A program made the translations under genes and the position numbers. The notes beneath the pieces are model-generated. The model was not told the DNA's origin. It was given only the letters and a program-made list of their open reading frames with translations, and searched no databases. Positions 36,645 to 45,094 of a stretch of 64,000 bases of DNA are shown in pieces. Origin of the DNA: an uncultured Bacteroidales bacterium (GTDB taxonomy: Bacteria > Bacteroidota > Bacteroidia > Bacteroidales > UBA932); the NCBI GenBank assembly GCA_949286415.1, contig CASEBV010000012.1, positions 186,001-250,000 on the forward strand. Direction: 5' to 3'. Position 1 is the first letter of the stretch, and each line of letters opens with the position of its first letter.

Positions 36645-37049
36645 ATGCCTACAGTTTTTACTAAAATTGCCAAAGGTGAGATTCCTTCATACAAAGTGGC
36701 TGAAAACGAGGATTTCTATGCTTTCCTTGACATAAATCCGCTTGCCGAAGGTCATACATTGGTCATCCCGAAGCATCTGGAGAAAGACTATATCTTTGAT
36801 CTTGATGACAATACATATCTCGGTCTCTGTGCATTCGCAAAGAAAGTGGCCGTGGCTCTGAAGGCAGCCGTACCTTGCAGGAGAGTCGGCGTGGCCGTGC
36901 TCGGCATGGAGGTGCCGCATGTGCATATCCATCTTGTGCCGCTGCAGACTGAGCAGGACCTTGATTTCCGGAAGAAGAAACTTGAACTTTCCCAGGAAAG
37001 GTTCAGTTCCATAGCCTCCTCAATTCTTGCTGAATATGAAAAGCTTTAG
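36645..37049 (+). CDS. HIT-family nucleotide hydrolase (HinT-like)
   Basis: A 134-residue histidine triad protein. The N-terminus FTKIAKGEIPSYKVAENEDF and the catalytic triad HVHIHLVPL are clear. The likely activity is hydrolysis of AMP-lysine or nucleoside phosphoramidates. The ATG at 36645 (MPTVFTKI) is used rather than the in-frame upstream start inside greA. It sits 4 bp after greA, and the next gene begins within its last 14 bp, so the three form one transcript. Confidence 0.9.
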   Translation: MPTVFTKIAKGEIPSYKVAENEDFYAFLDINPLAEGHTLVIPKHLEKDYIFDLDDNTYLGLCAFAKKVAVALKAAVPCRRVGVAVLGMEVPHVHIHLVPLQTEQDLDFRKKKLELSQERFSSIASSILAEYEKL

Positions 37050-38199
37050 ATTCTGGAAAGCATTCGGCTTCTGTGCGCTCTTTGCCGCAGCTGTGTCTTC
37101 CCTCGTTTCATGCGGCGGCAAGGCTTCAATAGACGGAACGCTTGCGGACGCCCCTCTCTCTGAAGTTGTGGTCAAGAAACTTGACGTCAACAGGTATGTG
37201 ACCCTTGATACCCTCAAGGTCGATTCTGACGGGAAGTATTCATGCCGGATTGACATCGAGAAAGGGCAGCCGGAATTTGTGTATGTTTTTTATGGGGACA
37301 GAAAAGTGGCATCCGTGCTTCTTGACAGAGGTGACCGCCTGACTGTCGTGTCCGATACAGTCGGCAATTTCACGGTCGAAGGTTCCGAAGAAAGCCGCAG
37401 ATTTGCAGAAGTGGAGAAGGATTATGCCCGTTTTACGGCAGAATTTGACTCCCTCACAAACTGTCTTCTTGCACTGGAGCCAGATTCCGAGGAAGCGTCG
37501 CTTGTGAAGAAAAAAATTGGCGCATCATATATCGGATATTACAGGGACAGGCTCCGCTACATCATGGAGAATCCATACTCGCTCACTGTTGTTCCTGTAC
37601 TGTATCAGGTTGCCGGTCCGGACAGGCTGCCTGTATTCGGGCAGATTACTGATGCCATCCATTTCAACAATGTGAGTGATTCTCTTGAGACGGTATATCC
37701 GGACTCCAGATATGTCGGGGCTCTCAGGGAGGAAGCAAAGCGCAGGTCTGGCCTGCTTGAGTTGAAGGTGCGCCTGCAGAATGCCGGGGAGACCGGGTAT
37801 CCTGACTTTGAACTTGCGGATATCAATGCAAGGAAAGTCCGCCTGAGCGAGGTGGATGCCAAAGTGATACTTCTTCATTTCTGGTCATCTTCGGATGCGC
37901 TTCAGAAAATGTTCAACCTTGATGTGCTCAAGCCGATATATGAAGACTATCATTCGCGCGGGCTTGAAATCTATCAGGTGGCACTTGACGCGGACAAGGC
38001 TGCGTGGGCAAGTGTAGTCAAGGACCAGAATCTTCCGTGGATAAATGTCTGCGACATATCAGGGCTGAATGCCGCATCGGCAAGGCTCTACAATATATCG
38101 TCGCTTCCGGTGACCTTTGTCATCTCCGGAGACAGTCTTGTGAACGAAAAAGTCAGCGATGAGAAATCGTTGAGAAAGGCTCTTGACAAACTTCTTTAG
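37036..38199 (+). CDS. TlpA-like lipoprotein lacking the CxxC motif
   Basis: The 387-residue protein has a lipoprotein signal peptide (FGFCALFAAAVSSLVSCGG, lipobox SLVSC). An N-terminal DUF4369-like beta domain is followed by a C-terminal thioredoxin fold (FELADINARKVRLSEVDAK, then VILLHFWSSSDALQKM and NISSLPVTFVI with the cis-Pro loop). In TlpA/ResA proteins the FW is followed by CxxC; here the residues are SSSDAL, so disulfide chemistry is not expected. Location is probably the periplasmic face of a membrane. The ATG at 37036 is the start of the signal peptide; the gene overlaps the HIT gene by 14 bp. Confidence 0.85.
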   Translation: MKSFRFWKAFGFCALFAAAVSSLVSCGGKASIDGTLADAPLSEVVVKKLDVNRYVTLDTLKVDSDGKYSCRIDIEKGQPEFVYVFYGDRKVASVLLDRGDRLTVVSDTVGNFTVEGSEESRRFAEVEKDYARFTAEFDSLTNCLLALEPDSEEASLVKKKIGASYIGYYRDRLRYIMENPYSLTVVPVLYQVAGPDRLPVFGQITDAIHFNNVSDSLETVYPDSRYVGALREEAKRRSGLLELKVRLQNAGETGYPDFELADINARKVRLSEVDAKVILLHFWSSSDALQKMFNLDVLKPIYEDYHSRGLEIYQVALDADKAAWASVVKDQNLPWINVCDISGLNAASARLYNISSLPVTFVISGDSLVNEKVSDEKSLRKALDKLL

Positions 38200-38221
38200 T
38201 ATTTGCGATCAGGGTGTCAGG

Positions 38222-38914
38222 TCAGAAGAGTTTCTTCTTGCTGACCGTGGCAACGAACTCCTTGAGATAGAACGGTTCAAAGTACGCTGTGTCTTTGAAC
38301 CGCTTTTCTTTATATTCTTCCATTGCGGGAACAAGCATTGAGGATGCCTTCGGACAGCATTGGGCAAAATGAGCCTTCGGCGAGGTGATGACATCCGCGC
38401 ATTTCCCTGCTCCGTCCCCTATGAAGAGCACATTCCCTTCCTGAAGTCTGTCTCCGAAACTTTCCGGGCCGATGATGGCAGGCTCGATGTCCGTTATCCT
38501 GTGTCCTTCCGTGTCAAATACAGCCGAATATACTTCCATCCTTCTGGCATCAATCATAGGCACGATGTATCTGCAGCCTTCTGGGATCAGACCTTCGTCA
38601 GAAGCTTGTCTTGCAAGGATTTCAAGGGTGCCGACGGCGAGCAGTGGAATGCCGGCTCCGAAGCATAGCCCCTTTGCTGTGGAGACACCGACCCTTAGTC
38701 CGGTGTATGAGCCCGGTCCCATGCTGACGCACACTGCATCGCAGTCTTTGACGGAATATCCCGTTTCCCTGAGCATTTCATCGATGAATACGGCTGTCAG
38801 GGATGCATGCTGCCTGTCTTCAGTGCTTTCCCTGTATGATACAATTCTGCCGTTCTCCGCAATGGCTGCAGAGCATAGGGCTGTAGATGTTTCAATCAGT
38901 ATGATTCTGTCCAT
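38222..38914 (-). CDS. tsaB: tRNA threonylcarbamoyladenosine biosynthesis protein TsaB
   Basis: A pseudo-kinase partner of TsaD in t6A37 tRNA modification. Typical motifs are IILIETSTALCSAA at the N-terminus, GPGSYTGLRVGVSTAKGL in the middle and YIVPMIDARRMEVYSA. The core is about 230 residues. An in-frame ATG at 38962 overlaps the cvpA stop by 4 bp and would add 16 residues; the ATG at 38914 matches family N-termini and is chosen. If the upstream ATG is used, translation is coupled to cvpA. It converges on the lipoprotein gene. Confidence 0.9.
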   Translation of the reverse strand: MDRIILIETSTALCSAAIAENGRIVSYRESTEDRQHASLTAVFIDEMLRETGYSVKDCDAVCVSMGPGSYTGLRVGVSTAKGLCFGAGIPLLAVGTLEILARQASDEGLIPEGCRYIVPMIDARRMEVYSAVFDTEGHRITDIEPAIIGPESFGDRLQEGNVLFIGDGAGKCADVITSPKAHFAQCCPKASSMLVPAMEEYKEKRFKDTAYFEPFYLKEFVATVSKKKLF

Positions 38915-38958
38915 TGTATGCTGCATGATTGTTCTTGTGGATGAAAATATGCCTCCGG

Positions 38959-39447
38959 TCATGAGAACAGTCCCTGGAAATACGGGAAGACAGCATTTGC
39001 AATATTCAGAAACGGCCTGTAGAGAAGGGATTTGTCCAGATATGAGCCGTTGATTATATTCAATTCATTGTTAACCCAGTCAAAGGCAATGAGGACAGCC
39101 CCCAATATGAGGGTATATTTGACAATTGAGAATATGACGCCGAGAAGTTTGTTCAGCCAGCCGAGCATTATGATTTTGATTGTTGCCTCAAGCAGTTTCC
39201 CCAATATTGCAAAGCCGGCAGCCACAAGAATCAGGATGATGACGAATGCAATTATGTGGACAACGGGTGATGAGGTCCCGGTCAGGTCGCTGATCCATCC
39301 GCTGACCAGGTCGGAGAACTGGAAAGACAGCCATATCCCCACCACAATGGAGATGATGGCGATGACCTGTGCTATGAATCCCTTCCTGATGCCGAAGATT
39401 ATTGCGGGCACGAAACAGAGCAGTAGAATAATATCCAGAACATTCAT
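38959..39447 (-). CDS. cvpA: CvpA family membrane protein
   Basis: The 162-residue protein has four predicted membrane helices. The first segment is typical (VLDIILLLCFVPAIIFGIRK, with GFIAQVIAIISIVVGIW after it), and the last ends in LIAFDWVNN. CvpA homologues are inner-membrane proteins linked to colicin V production and envelope stress; the molecular role is unsettled. Its stop overlaps the long form of tsaB by 4 bp. Confidence 0.88.
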   Translation of the reverse strand: MNVLDIILLLCFVPAIIFGIRKGFIAQVIAIISIVVGIWLSFQFSDLVSGWISDLTGTSSPVVHIIAFVIILILVAAGFAILGKLLEATIKIIMLGWLNKLLGVIFSIVKYTLILGAVLIAFDWVNNELNIINGSYLDKSLLYRPFLNIANAVFPYFQGLFS

Positions 39448-39463
39448 TTTGCAATAAAATTTT

Positions 39464-39471
39464 TATATTTG
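39464..39471 (+). promoter_or_regulatory. -7 box TATATTTG for ileS
   Basis: TATATTTG fits TAnnTTTG and lies 63 nt upstream of the ileS ATG at 39535. The leader is AT-rich, and no T-box-like structure is visible. Confidence 0.55.
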
Positions 39472-39504
39472 CAGATTGAAAAATTTTAAGAAAATTTGAT
39501 TTCG

Positions 39505-39512
39505 CAAAAATA
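39505..39512 (-). promoter_or_regulatory. -7 box TATTTTTG for cvpA-tsaB
   Basis: On the minus strand this reads TATTTTTG, 57 nt upstream of the cvpA ATG at 39447. It lies inside the ileS leader, so the divergent transcripts would overlap by some 40 bp. Confidence 0.5.
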
Positions 39513-39534
39513 GATAAAAAATTTGACATTTGTC

Positions 39535-42500
39535 ATGAAGTTCAACGAATATAAGGGATTGGATCTTGTTGCCGTCAACAACGGCATATTGGAGCGCTGG
39601 CAGAAGAACGGAGCCTTCAGAAATTCTCTGAAGGTGCGTGAAGGAGCTCCCGAGTTTGTCTTTTTTGAGGGACCCCCTTCTGCCAACGGCATGCCGGGTA
39701 TCCATCATGTGATGGCAAGATCCATCAAGGACGCCATATGCCGCTATAAGACCCAGACAGGATACAAAGTGTCAAGGCGCGCCGGATGGGATACCCATGG
39801 GCTGCCGGTTGAGCTCGGAGTGGAGAAGATGCTCGGCATCACCAAAGAAGACATCGGCTCGAAGATATCCGTGGAGGACTACAACAATGCATGCCGCCGC
39901 GAGGTGATGAAGTATACCAAAGAATGGATGTCCCTCACGGAGAGGATAGGCTATTGGGTGGACATGGATGACCCTTATATCACATACGACAACAGGTATA
40001 TCGAGACCCTGTGGTATCTTCTGAAGGATATCTACGGAAAGGGGCTGCTCTATAAGGGGTACTCAATCCAGCCGTATTCTCCCGCCGCAGGTACCGGACT
40101 CAGTTCCCATGAACTGAACCAGCCGGGCTGCTACAGGGATGTCAAGGATACTACGGCTGTAGTGCAGTTCGAGGTCATCAAGAATGAAAAGTCCCAGCTG
40201 CTTTACGGCTGCGAGACGGTGCCGGTGTATTTCCTGGCATGGACGACCACGCCGTGGACACTCCCTTCCAACACCGCATTGTGCGTCGGTCCGGACATCA
40301 CATATGTGCGGGTCATGTCATTCAATCCGTACACAGGCGCTCCTGCCGTATATGTGGTCGCGAAGGCTCTGGTTGACTCTGTGTTCAATGCCAAGGCAAA
40401 GGAAATTGCCCTTGAGGACTACAAGCCCGGCGACAAGCTTGTCCCTTACAGGGTACTTGACGGCGAGTTCAAGGGCAGCCAGCTCGTGGGCATATCCTAT
40501 CATCAGCTGATACCATGGTTCAGACCTGATGACGGAGCGTTCAGAGTGATTCCGGGAGACTATGTGACAACAGAGGAGGGTACTACAGGCGTTGTTCATA
40601 TTGCTCCGACATTCGGTGCCGATGACGACAAGGTGGCCAAGGCAACAGGGGTGCCGCCTCTTATGGTGATAGACAAAAATGGGGAGAAACAGGCCCAGGT
40701 GGACAGAAAAGGCCGGTTCTATCGTCTGGAAGATATGGATCCGGATTATGTCTCGGAGAGAGTGGCTCCTGAATATGCGGAATATGCAGGGCGGTATGTC
40801 AAGAATGCTTACGATGCATCTCTTGCTCCGGATGCTCCGACTCTGGACATTGACCTTTGCGTGATGCTCAAGCAGCAGGGCAAGGCATTCAAGATAGAGA
40901 AGCATGTGCATACATACCCGCACTGCTGGAGGACGGACAAGCCTGTGCTCTATTACCCGCTCAATTCATGGTTCATCAAGACGACTGCAGTCCGTGAAAG
41001 GATGATGGAGCTCAACGACACCATACTCTGGAAGCCTGCTTCGACAGGTACAGGACGCTTCGGGAAATGGCTTGAGAACATCCAGGACTGGAACCTCTCC
41101 CGCAGCCGCTATTGGGGTACACCTCTGCCCGTATGGCGCACGGAAGACGGGAAGGAAGAGAAATGCATCGGCTCCCTCAAAGAACTGTATGCGGAGATCG
41201 AAAAAGCCGTAGTTGCAGGCTATATGTCATCCAATCCTCTGAAGGACAAAGGATTCAACCCTGATGACATGTCAAAGGAGAATTATGACAGGATAGATCT
41301 CCACCGCCCGTATGTCGACAGGATATATCTCGTGTCCCCGTCCGGAAAGAAAATGACGAGGGAAACGGACCTGATAGATGTCTGGTTCGATTCGGGTGCG
41401 ATGCCTTATGCCCAGGAGGGACTGAGAAATCTTCATTCCCCGAAATTCGGGCAGACCGCGGACTTCATAGCCGAGGGTGTGGACCAGACAAGAGGCTGGT
41501 TCTATACGCTTCATGCCATCAATACGATGGTCAGCAACAAGTGCGCCTTCAGGAGAGTCATTTCCAACGGACTGGTACTTGACAAGGACGGCAACAAGAT
41601 GAGCAAGCGCCTTGGCAATGCCGTGGACCCGTTCAAGGCCCTTGACAAATACGGCGCCGATGCCCTCAGGTGGTATATGCTCACCAATTCCCAGCCATGG
41701 GACAACCTCAAGTTCGATGAGGCTGGTGTCGATGAAATAAGAAGGAAATTCTTCGGCACACTCTACAATACATATTCATTCTTCGCCCTCTATGCCAATG
41801 TGGACGGCTTTGACCCGGACAAGGCCCGCAAGGTGCCTGTTTCGGAAAGGCCAGAGATTGACAGATGGATAGTGTCCCTGATGAACTCCCTCATCAAGGA
41901 TGTCCGCGCCGCATACGAGGACTATGACATCACCACGGCAGGCCGTCTTGTCCAGGACTTCGTGTGTGACCATCTGAGCAACTGGTATGTGCGTCTGGGC
42001 AGGAAGCGCTTCTGGGGCGGCAATATGGATGATGACAAGCTGTCGGCCTATGAGACACTTTACGAGGTGCTCGTCACTGTCGCCAAGCTCGCTGCTCCTA
42101 TAGCTCCGTTCTTTATGGAAAGACTTTATCTTGACCTTGTCCCTGGTGCGGAGTCTGTGCATTTCACATTCATGCCGGAGCCTGATGCCTCAGTCGTGGA
42201 CAAGGACCTCGAAGAACGCATGGAACTGGCCCAGAGGGCATCATCAATGGTACTTGCCCTGCGCCGCAAGGTAAGCATCAAGGTCCGCCAGCCGCTTTCA
42301 CGTCTTGTGATACCTGTCATCGGCAACAAGGTCCGGGAGCAGCTTGAAAAGGTCAAGGACCTGCTGCTCGGGGAAGTCAATGTCAAGGAACTTGAATTCA
42401 TCTCCGACACCGCAGGCCTCATAACCAAGAAAATCAAGCCTAACTTCAAGACACTCGGCAAGGCATACGGCAAGCAGATGAAAGAGATTGCCGCCGCTTT

Positions 42501-42978
42501 CGCGACACTTTCCCAGGATACGATAACATCCATACAGGCGGCTGAGTCAGAAGGCCGGGGATATGTGCTGAACCTTCCTTCCGGTGAAGTGACTTTGAAC
42601 AAGGGCGACTATGAGATTTCTTCGGAGGACATGCCGGGCTGGCTCGTGGCATCCGACGGACCGCTGACGGTAGCCCTTGACATCACCGTGACAGATGAAC
42701 TCCGGCGCGAAGGGACAGCCCGCGAACTGATAAACAGAATCCAGAATCTCAGGAAAGACAGCGGATTCGATGTGACAGACAAGATTGAAGTGACCATATA
42801 TGCAGGTGGCGAAAGCGCGGAAGAAATAGGCGCATCGCTGGAGTCATTCCGGGATTATGTCGCTGCCCAGACCCTTTCAAAGAGCATTGTGCTTGCTCCT
42901 TCTGAAAAAGCAGGGGAGAATGTGAGCCGGGTTGAATGGGGTGAAGGCACCCTGGACATGGCCGTCACGAAAATATAA
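39535..42978 (+). CDS. ileS: isoleucyl-tRNA synthetase
   Basis: A class Ia synthetase of 1147 residues. The N-terminal motif is FFEGPPSANGMPGIHHVMAR, with GIHH as the HIGH equivalent. The editing (CP1) domain shows WTTTPWTLPSNTALCVG and TTGVVHIAPTFGADD, and the KMSKS loop is GNKMSKRLGN. The C-terminal zinc knuckle of the E. coli type is absent, and the long C-terminus is of the eukaryote-like (type 2) form. Type 2 enzymes are often less sensitive to mupirocin, but sensitivity cannot be read here. The ATG at 39535 (MKFNEYKGLDL) is preferred over the TTG at 39523. Confidence 0.96.
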   Translation: MKFNEYKGLDLVAVNNGILERWQKNGAFRNSLKVREGAPEFVFFEGPPSANGMPGIHHVMARSIKDAICRYKTQTGYKVSRRAGWDTHGLPVELGVEKMLGITKEDIGSKISVEDYNNACRREVMKYTKEWMSLTERIGYWVDMDDPYITYDNRYIETLWYLLKDIYGKGLLYKGYSIQPYSPAAGTGLSSHELNQPGCYRDVKDTTAVVQFEVIKNEKSQLLYGCETVPVYFLAWTTTPWTLPSNTALCVGPDITYVRVMSFNPYTGAPAVYVVAKALVDSVFNAKAKEIALEDYKPGDKLVPYRVLDGEFKGSQLVGISYHQLIPWFRPDDGAFRVIPGDYVTTEEGTTGVVHIAPTFGADDDKVAKATGVPPLMVIDKNGEKQAQVDRKGRFYRLEDMDPDYVSERVAPEYAEYAGRYVKNAYDASLAPDAPTLDIDLCVMLKQQGKAFKIEKHVHTYPHCWRTDKPVLYYPLNSWFIKTTAVRERMMELNDTILWKPASTGTGRFGKWLENIQDWNLSRSRYWGTPLPVWRTEDGKEEKCIGSLKELYAEIEKAVVAGYMSSNPLKDKGFNPDDMSKENYDRIDLHRPYVDRIYLVSPSGKKMTRETDLIDVWFDSGAMPYAQEGLRNLHSPKFGQTADFIAEGVDQTRGWFYTLHAINTMVSNKCAFRRVISNGLVLDKDGNKMSKRLGNAVDPFKALDKYGADALRWYMLTNSQPWDNLKFDEAGVDEIRRKFFGTLYNTYSFFALYANVDGFDPDKARKVPVSERPEIDRWIVSLMNSLIKDVRAAYEDYDITTAGRLVQDFVCDHLSNWYVRLGRKRFWGGNMDDDKLSAYETLYEVLVTVAKLAAPIAPFFMERLYLDLVPGAESVHFTFMPEPDASVVDKDLEERMELAQRASSMVLALRRKVSIKVRQPLSRLVIPVIGNKVREQLEKVKDLLLGEVNVKELEFISDTAGLITKKIKPNFKTLGKAYGKQMKEIAAAFATLSQDTITSIQAAESEGRGYVLNLPSGEVTLNKGDYEISSEDMPGWLVASDGPLTVALDITVTDELRREGTARELINRIQNLRKDSGFDVTDKIEVTIYAGGESAEEIGASLESFRDYVAAQTLSKSIVLAPSEKAGENVSRVEWGEGTLDMAVTKI

Positions 42979-43053
42979 TCTGCATTCAGATTAAATATTA
43001 AGTTGCTGTTGCAAACAGATTGAATACAGAAAATCAATAAAAATTCTGATATT

Positions 43054-43467
43054 ATGGCAGAAGAAAATAAAGCCAACGGACCTGAGCCTAAGGTACGTTA
43101 CAGCGATGAGGAGCTGCAGGAATTCAAGGCGATTATTCTTGAGATGCTTGAAAAGGCCAAGAAAGAGTACAAGACTCTCAGGGATGTCGTCACCCATGGC
43201 TCGAGCAATGACATAGAAGACACGTCTCCGACATTCAAGGTCATGGAGGAGGGGGCTTCGACTCTTTCAAAGGAAGAAGCCGGCGCCCTTGCCCAGCGTC
43301 AGTACAAGTTTATCCAGAATCTTGAAGCTGCGCTTGTCCGCATTGAGAACAAGACATACGGAGTGTGCCGCGTGACGGGAAAACTTATTCCGAAGGAACG
43401 CCTCAGGCTCGTGCCTCATGCCACCCTCACAGTTGAGGCGAAGGAGATGCTCAACAAGAACAAATAG
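43054..43467 (+). CDS. TraR/DksA-family protein without a zinc finger
   Basis: The 137-residue protein has a helical N-terminal half (EELQEFKAIILEMLEKAKKE) and the DksA C-terminal motif ENKTYGVCRVTGKLIPKERLRLVPHATL. Canonical DksA has a C4 zinc finger; here only one cysteine remains and the others are replaced by Thr, Pro and His. This zinc-less form is typical of Bacteroidota. It probably binds RNA polymerase in the secondary channel and may alter ppGpp-linked regulation; this is inference. lspA follows after 47 bp. Confidence 0.88.
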   Translation: MAEENKANGPEPKVRYSDEELQEFKAIILEMLEKAKKEYKTLRDVVTHGSSNDIEDTSPTFKVMEEGASTLSKEEAGALAQRQYKFIQNLEAALVRIENKTYGVCRVTGKLIPKERLRLVPHATLTVEAKEMLNKNK

Positions 43468-43514
43468 AGGATTGTTGTCTCTTATTATCTCTCCTTGGCT
43501 CATACTGAACAGGC

Positions 43515-44111
43515 ATGACAATATCAAAAGGCAAGAAACTGCTCATCCTCGGCATATTGCTGGTAGTAATTGACCAGGTCATCAAGATTCTGGTCAAGAC
43601 CAACATGTCAATAGGGGAGAGCATACATGTTTTCGGGGACTGGTTTCAGCTGTATTTCATAGAAAACGAAGGCATGGCCTTCGGCATGAAATTCGGCGGT
43701 ACTGTCGGCAAATTCCTGCTTTCCCTCTTCAGGATAATCTTCTTCGGTGTCCTGGTGTATTGGATTTCCCGGCTGCTGAAGAAGCCGGATACTCCGGCAG
43801 GGGTGACGGTAGGACTCACCATGATTACCGCCGGAGCCCTCGGAAACATCATAGACTGTTTCTTCTACGGGCTCATCTGGGACTATGCCCCATTCATGTT
43901 CGGAAAAGTCGTCGACATGTTCTATTTCCCGATAATCGACACGACTTTCCCGGAATGGATGCCTCTTGTCGGCGGAAATCCGTTCAGGTTTTTCGCTCCG
44001 GTCTTCAACTTCGCCGACAGCTGCGTCACCTGCGGCACTCTCTATCTGATATTTTTCCAGTGGAAGTTCTTTGCAAGGGACGGGGAGGAAAGCAGACTCC
44101 AGAATCCATAG
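43515..44111 (+). CDS. lspA: lipoprotein signal peptidase
   Basis: A type II signal peptidase that removes signal peptides from lipidated prolipoproteins in the inner membrane. There are four membrane segments. The catalytic aspartates lie in GNIIDCFFYG and FNFADSCVT, and the N-terminal motif VIDQVIKILV and the NEGMAFG loop are conserved. At 198 residues it is longer than the usual 160, because of an insert between the two catalytic motifs (FGKVVDMFYFPIIDTTF region) that is common in Bacteroidota. It encodes the protease needed by the lipoproteins found elsewhere in this window. Confidence 0.94.
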   Translation: MTISKGKKLLILGILLVVIDQVIKILVKTNMSIGESIHVFGDWFQLYFIENEGMAFGMKFGGTVGKFLLSLFRIIFFGVLVYWISRLLKKPDTPAGVTVGLTMITAGALGNIIDCFFYGLIWDYAPFMFGKVVDMFYFPIIDTTFPEWMPLVGGNPFRFFAPVFNFADSCVTCGTLYLIFFQWKFFARDGEESRLQNP

Positions 44112-44144
44112 CAGAAAATATTTTGCGGATATTTGATGAAAATA

Positions 44145-44175
44145 TTTGCATTGTGATGATTTTTCGCTATTTTTG
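44145..44175 (+). promoter_or_regulatory. complete promoter of tRNA-Ser
   Basis: TTTG at 44145-44148 and TATTTTTG at 44168-44175 are separated by exactly 19 nt. The tRNA begins at 44187, 11 nt after the -7 box. Confidence 0.8.
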
Positions 44176-44186
44176 CACTCCCTTTT

Positions 44187-44271
44187 GGAGAGATGGCAGA
44201 GTGGTCGAATGCGGCAGTCTTGAAAACTGTTGATCTTCACGGGTCCGGGGGTTCGAATCCCTCTCTCTCCG
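44187..44271 (+). tRNA. tRNA-Ser (UGA)
   Basis: The acceptor stem GGAGAGA pairs with TCTCTCC, the discriminator is G, and the long variable arm is typical of class II tRNA-Ser. The anticodon loop CTTGAAA gives UGA (serine UCA codons). The T-arm has GTTCGAATC. CCA is not encoded; the next bases are CAA. A terminator-like hairpin and large palindromes follow at once. Confidence 0.95.
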
Positions 44272-44391
44272 CAAGAAAAGCTTGAACTCGAAGAGTTCAG
44301 GCTTTTCTGTTTATATGAGGCGCGAGCCCGCTCGCAAGCCTCATATAAACAGAAAAGCACTGCCGGCTATGCCGGCAAGAGCTTTTCTTGC
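44271..44391. repeat. nested palindromic element downstream of tRNA-Ser
   Basis: Four nested structures follow the tRNA. An outer 12-bp arm (44271-44282 with 44380-44391) encloses a 7-bp hairpin at 44283-44299 that, with its following TTTT, looks like the tRNA terminator. Next is a perfect 21-bp inverted repeat (44301-44321 with 44338-44358) whose loop holds a GCGAG/CTCGC hairpin, then a TGCCGGC/GCCGGCA hairpin at 44361-44377. The region has no credible gene. The nearby open frames are shadows of the tRNA and palindromes. Confidence 0.7.
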
Positions 44392-44437
44392 AAGGGCCCT
44401 GCGGCGAGCATTCAGGGAAAAAGCTTGCGCAGCAAGG

Positions 44438-44950
44438 TTAATCCCTCATCAGCCTCTGGTACGCGATTCTCGGAGCTCCGTTGTCAGTATATATTATGCC
44501 GCATCTTGTGAATCCGGCCTTTCCCAGAATTTTCTGCATGATGACATTGTCGGAGTGTGTGTCTGCCCTGAGGCTCGGCATGCGCTGCCCGCACCATTTT
44601 ATGCAGGCCTCGGCAACACCGTGTGCAATGCCGGCGGACGCGAGCCTGTGGATAGTCCCGTATGGCCCGTCTGCCAGCCATCGGCCTTGCTCTATCACCT
44701 GATATGTCGGGTCTTCTCCTGTGATGAAGCAGAATGTTCCGGCGATTTCCCCGTCTGCTGTCTCGCAGACGAAACTGTGCCCGGCGGAGATTTCGGATTC
44801 AATCAGTTTTTCAGACGGGTATCCTTCTGTCCATTGTCCGGGATTCCCGTGCGCTGCCATGAATTGTCTTGCATGCTCATATATGTGCATCAGGGACTTG
44901 AGGTCATCATGGCATGTGGGTCGTATGTGAAAATGTGTCTGCTGTTCCAT
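44438..44950 (-). CDS. GNAT family N-acetyltransferase
   Basis: The 170-residue protein begins HIRPTCHDDLKSLMHIYEHAR and has the GNAT core: an acceptor region with DGEIAGTFCFITGED and the acetyl-CoA loop in YGTIHRLASAGIAHGVAEACI. The final strand is FTRCGIIYTDNGAPRIAYQ. The substrate is unknown. A minus-strand promoter box lies at 44996-45003. The last 52 bp are duplicated at 46614-46665 (about 83% identity). Confidence 0.88.
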   Translation of the reverse strand: MEQQTHFHIRPTCHDDLKSLMHIYEHARQFMAAHGNPGQWTEGYPSEKLIESEISAGHSFVCETADGEIAGTFCFITGEDPTYQVIEQGRWLADGPYGTIHRLASAGIAHGVAEACIKWCGQRMPSLRADTHSDNVIMQKILGKAGFTRCGIIYTDNGAPRIAYQRLMRD

Positions 44951-44995
44951 TGTTTTGGGGTCTCATGCGGATTATGTCCGTTTTTCTTGTCGGCT

Positions 44996-45003
44996 CAAAG
45001 TTA
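44996..45003 (-). promoter_or_regulatory. -7 box TAACTTTG for the GNAT gene
   Basis: On the minus strand this reads TAACTTTG, 45 nt upstream of the GNAT start codon. Confidence 0.55.
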
Positions 45004-45027
45004 GCGGATATTTTTAGGATTAATTTG

Positions 45028-45035
45028 TAAATTTG
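45028..45035 (+). promoter_or_regulatory. -7 box TAAATTTG for the first outer-membrane protein gene
   Basis: TAAATTTG fits TAnnTTTG and lies 59 nt upstream of the ATG at 45095, diverging from the GNAT box. Confidence 0.5.
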
Positions 45036-45094
45036 CTTCTTGATTTTTAAACAGACTCGGGAAACAATAAATCTGACTGTAAAGACAGCCTGTC

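Noticed and set aside
39472..39534. T-box or other riboswitch in the ileS leader
   Set aside because: The leader is only about 60 nt, AT-rich, with no specifier loop or antiterminator sequence.
43608..44360. Open frame on the minus strand across lspA and tRNA-Ser
   Set aside because: It runs antisense to lspA and through the tRNA and the palindrome; the translated part over the tRNA is the usual tRNA artefact.
44282..45004. Plus-strand open frame over the tRNA-Ser palindrome and antisense to the GNAT gene
   Set aside because: The sequence is palindrome-derived and antisense to an obvious acetyltransferase; no recognisable domain.
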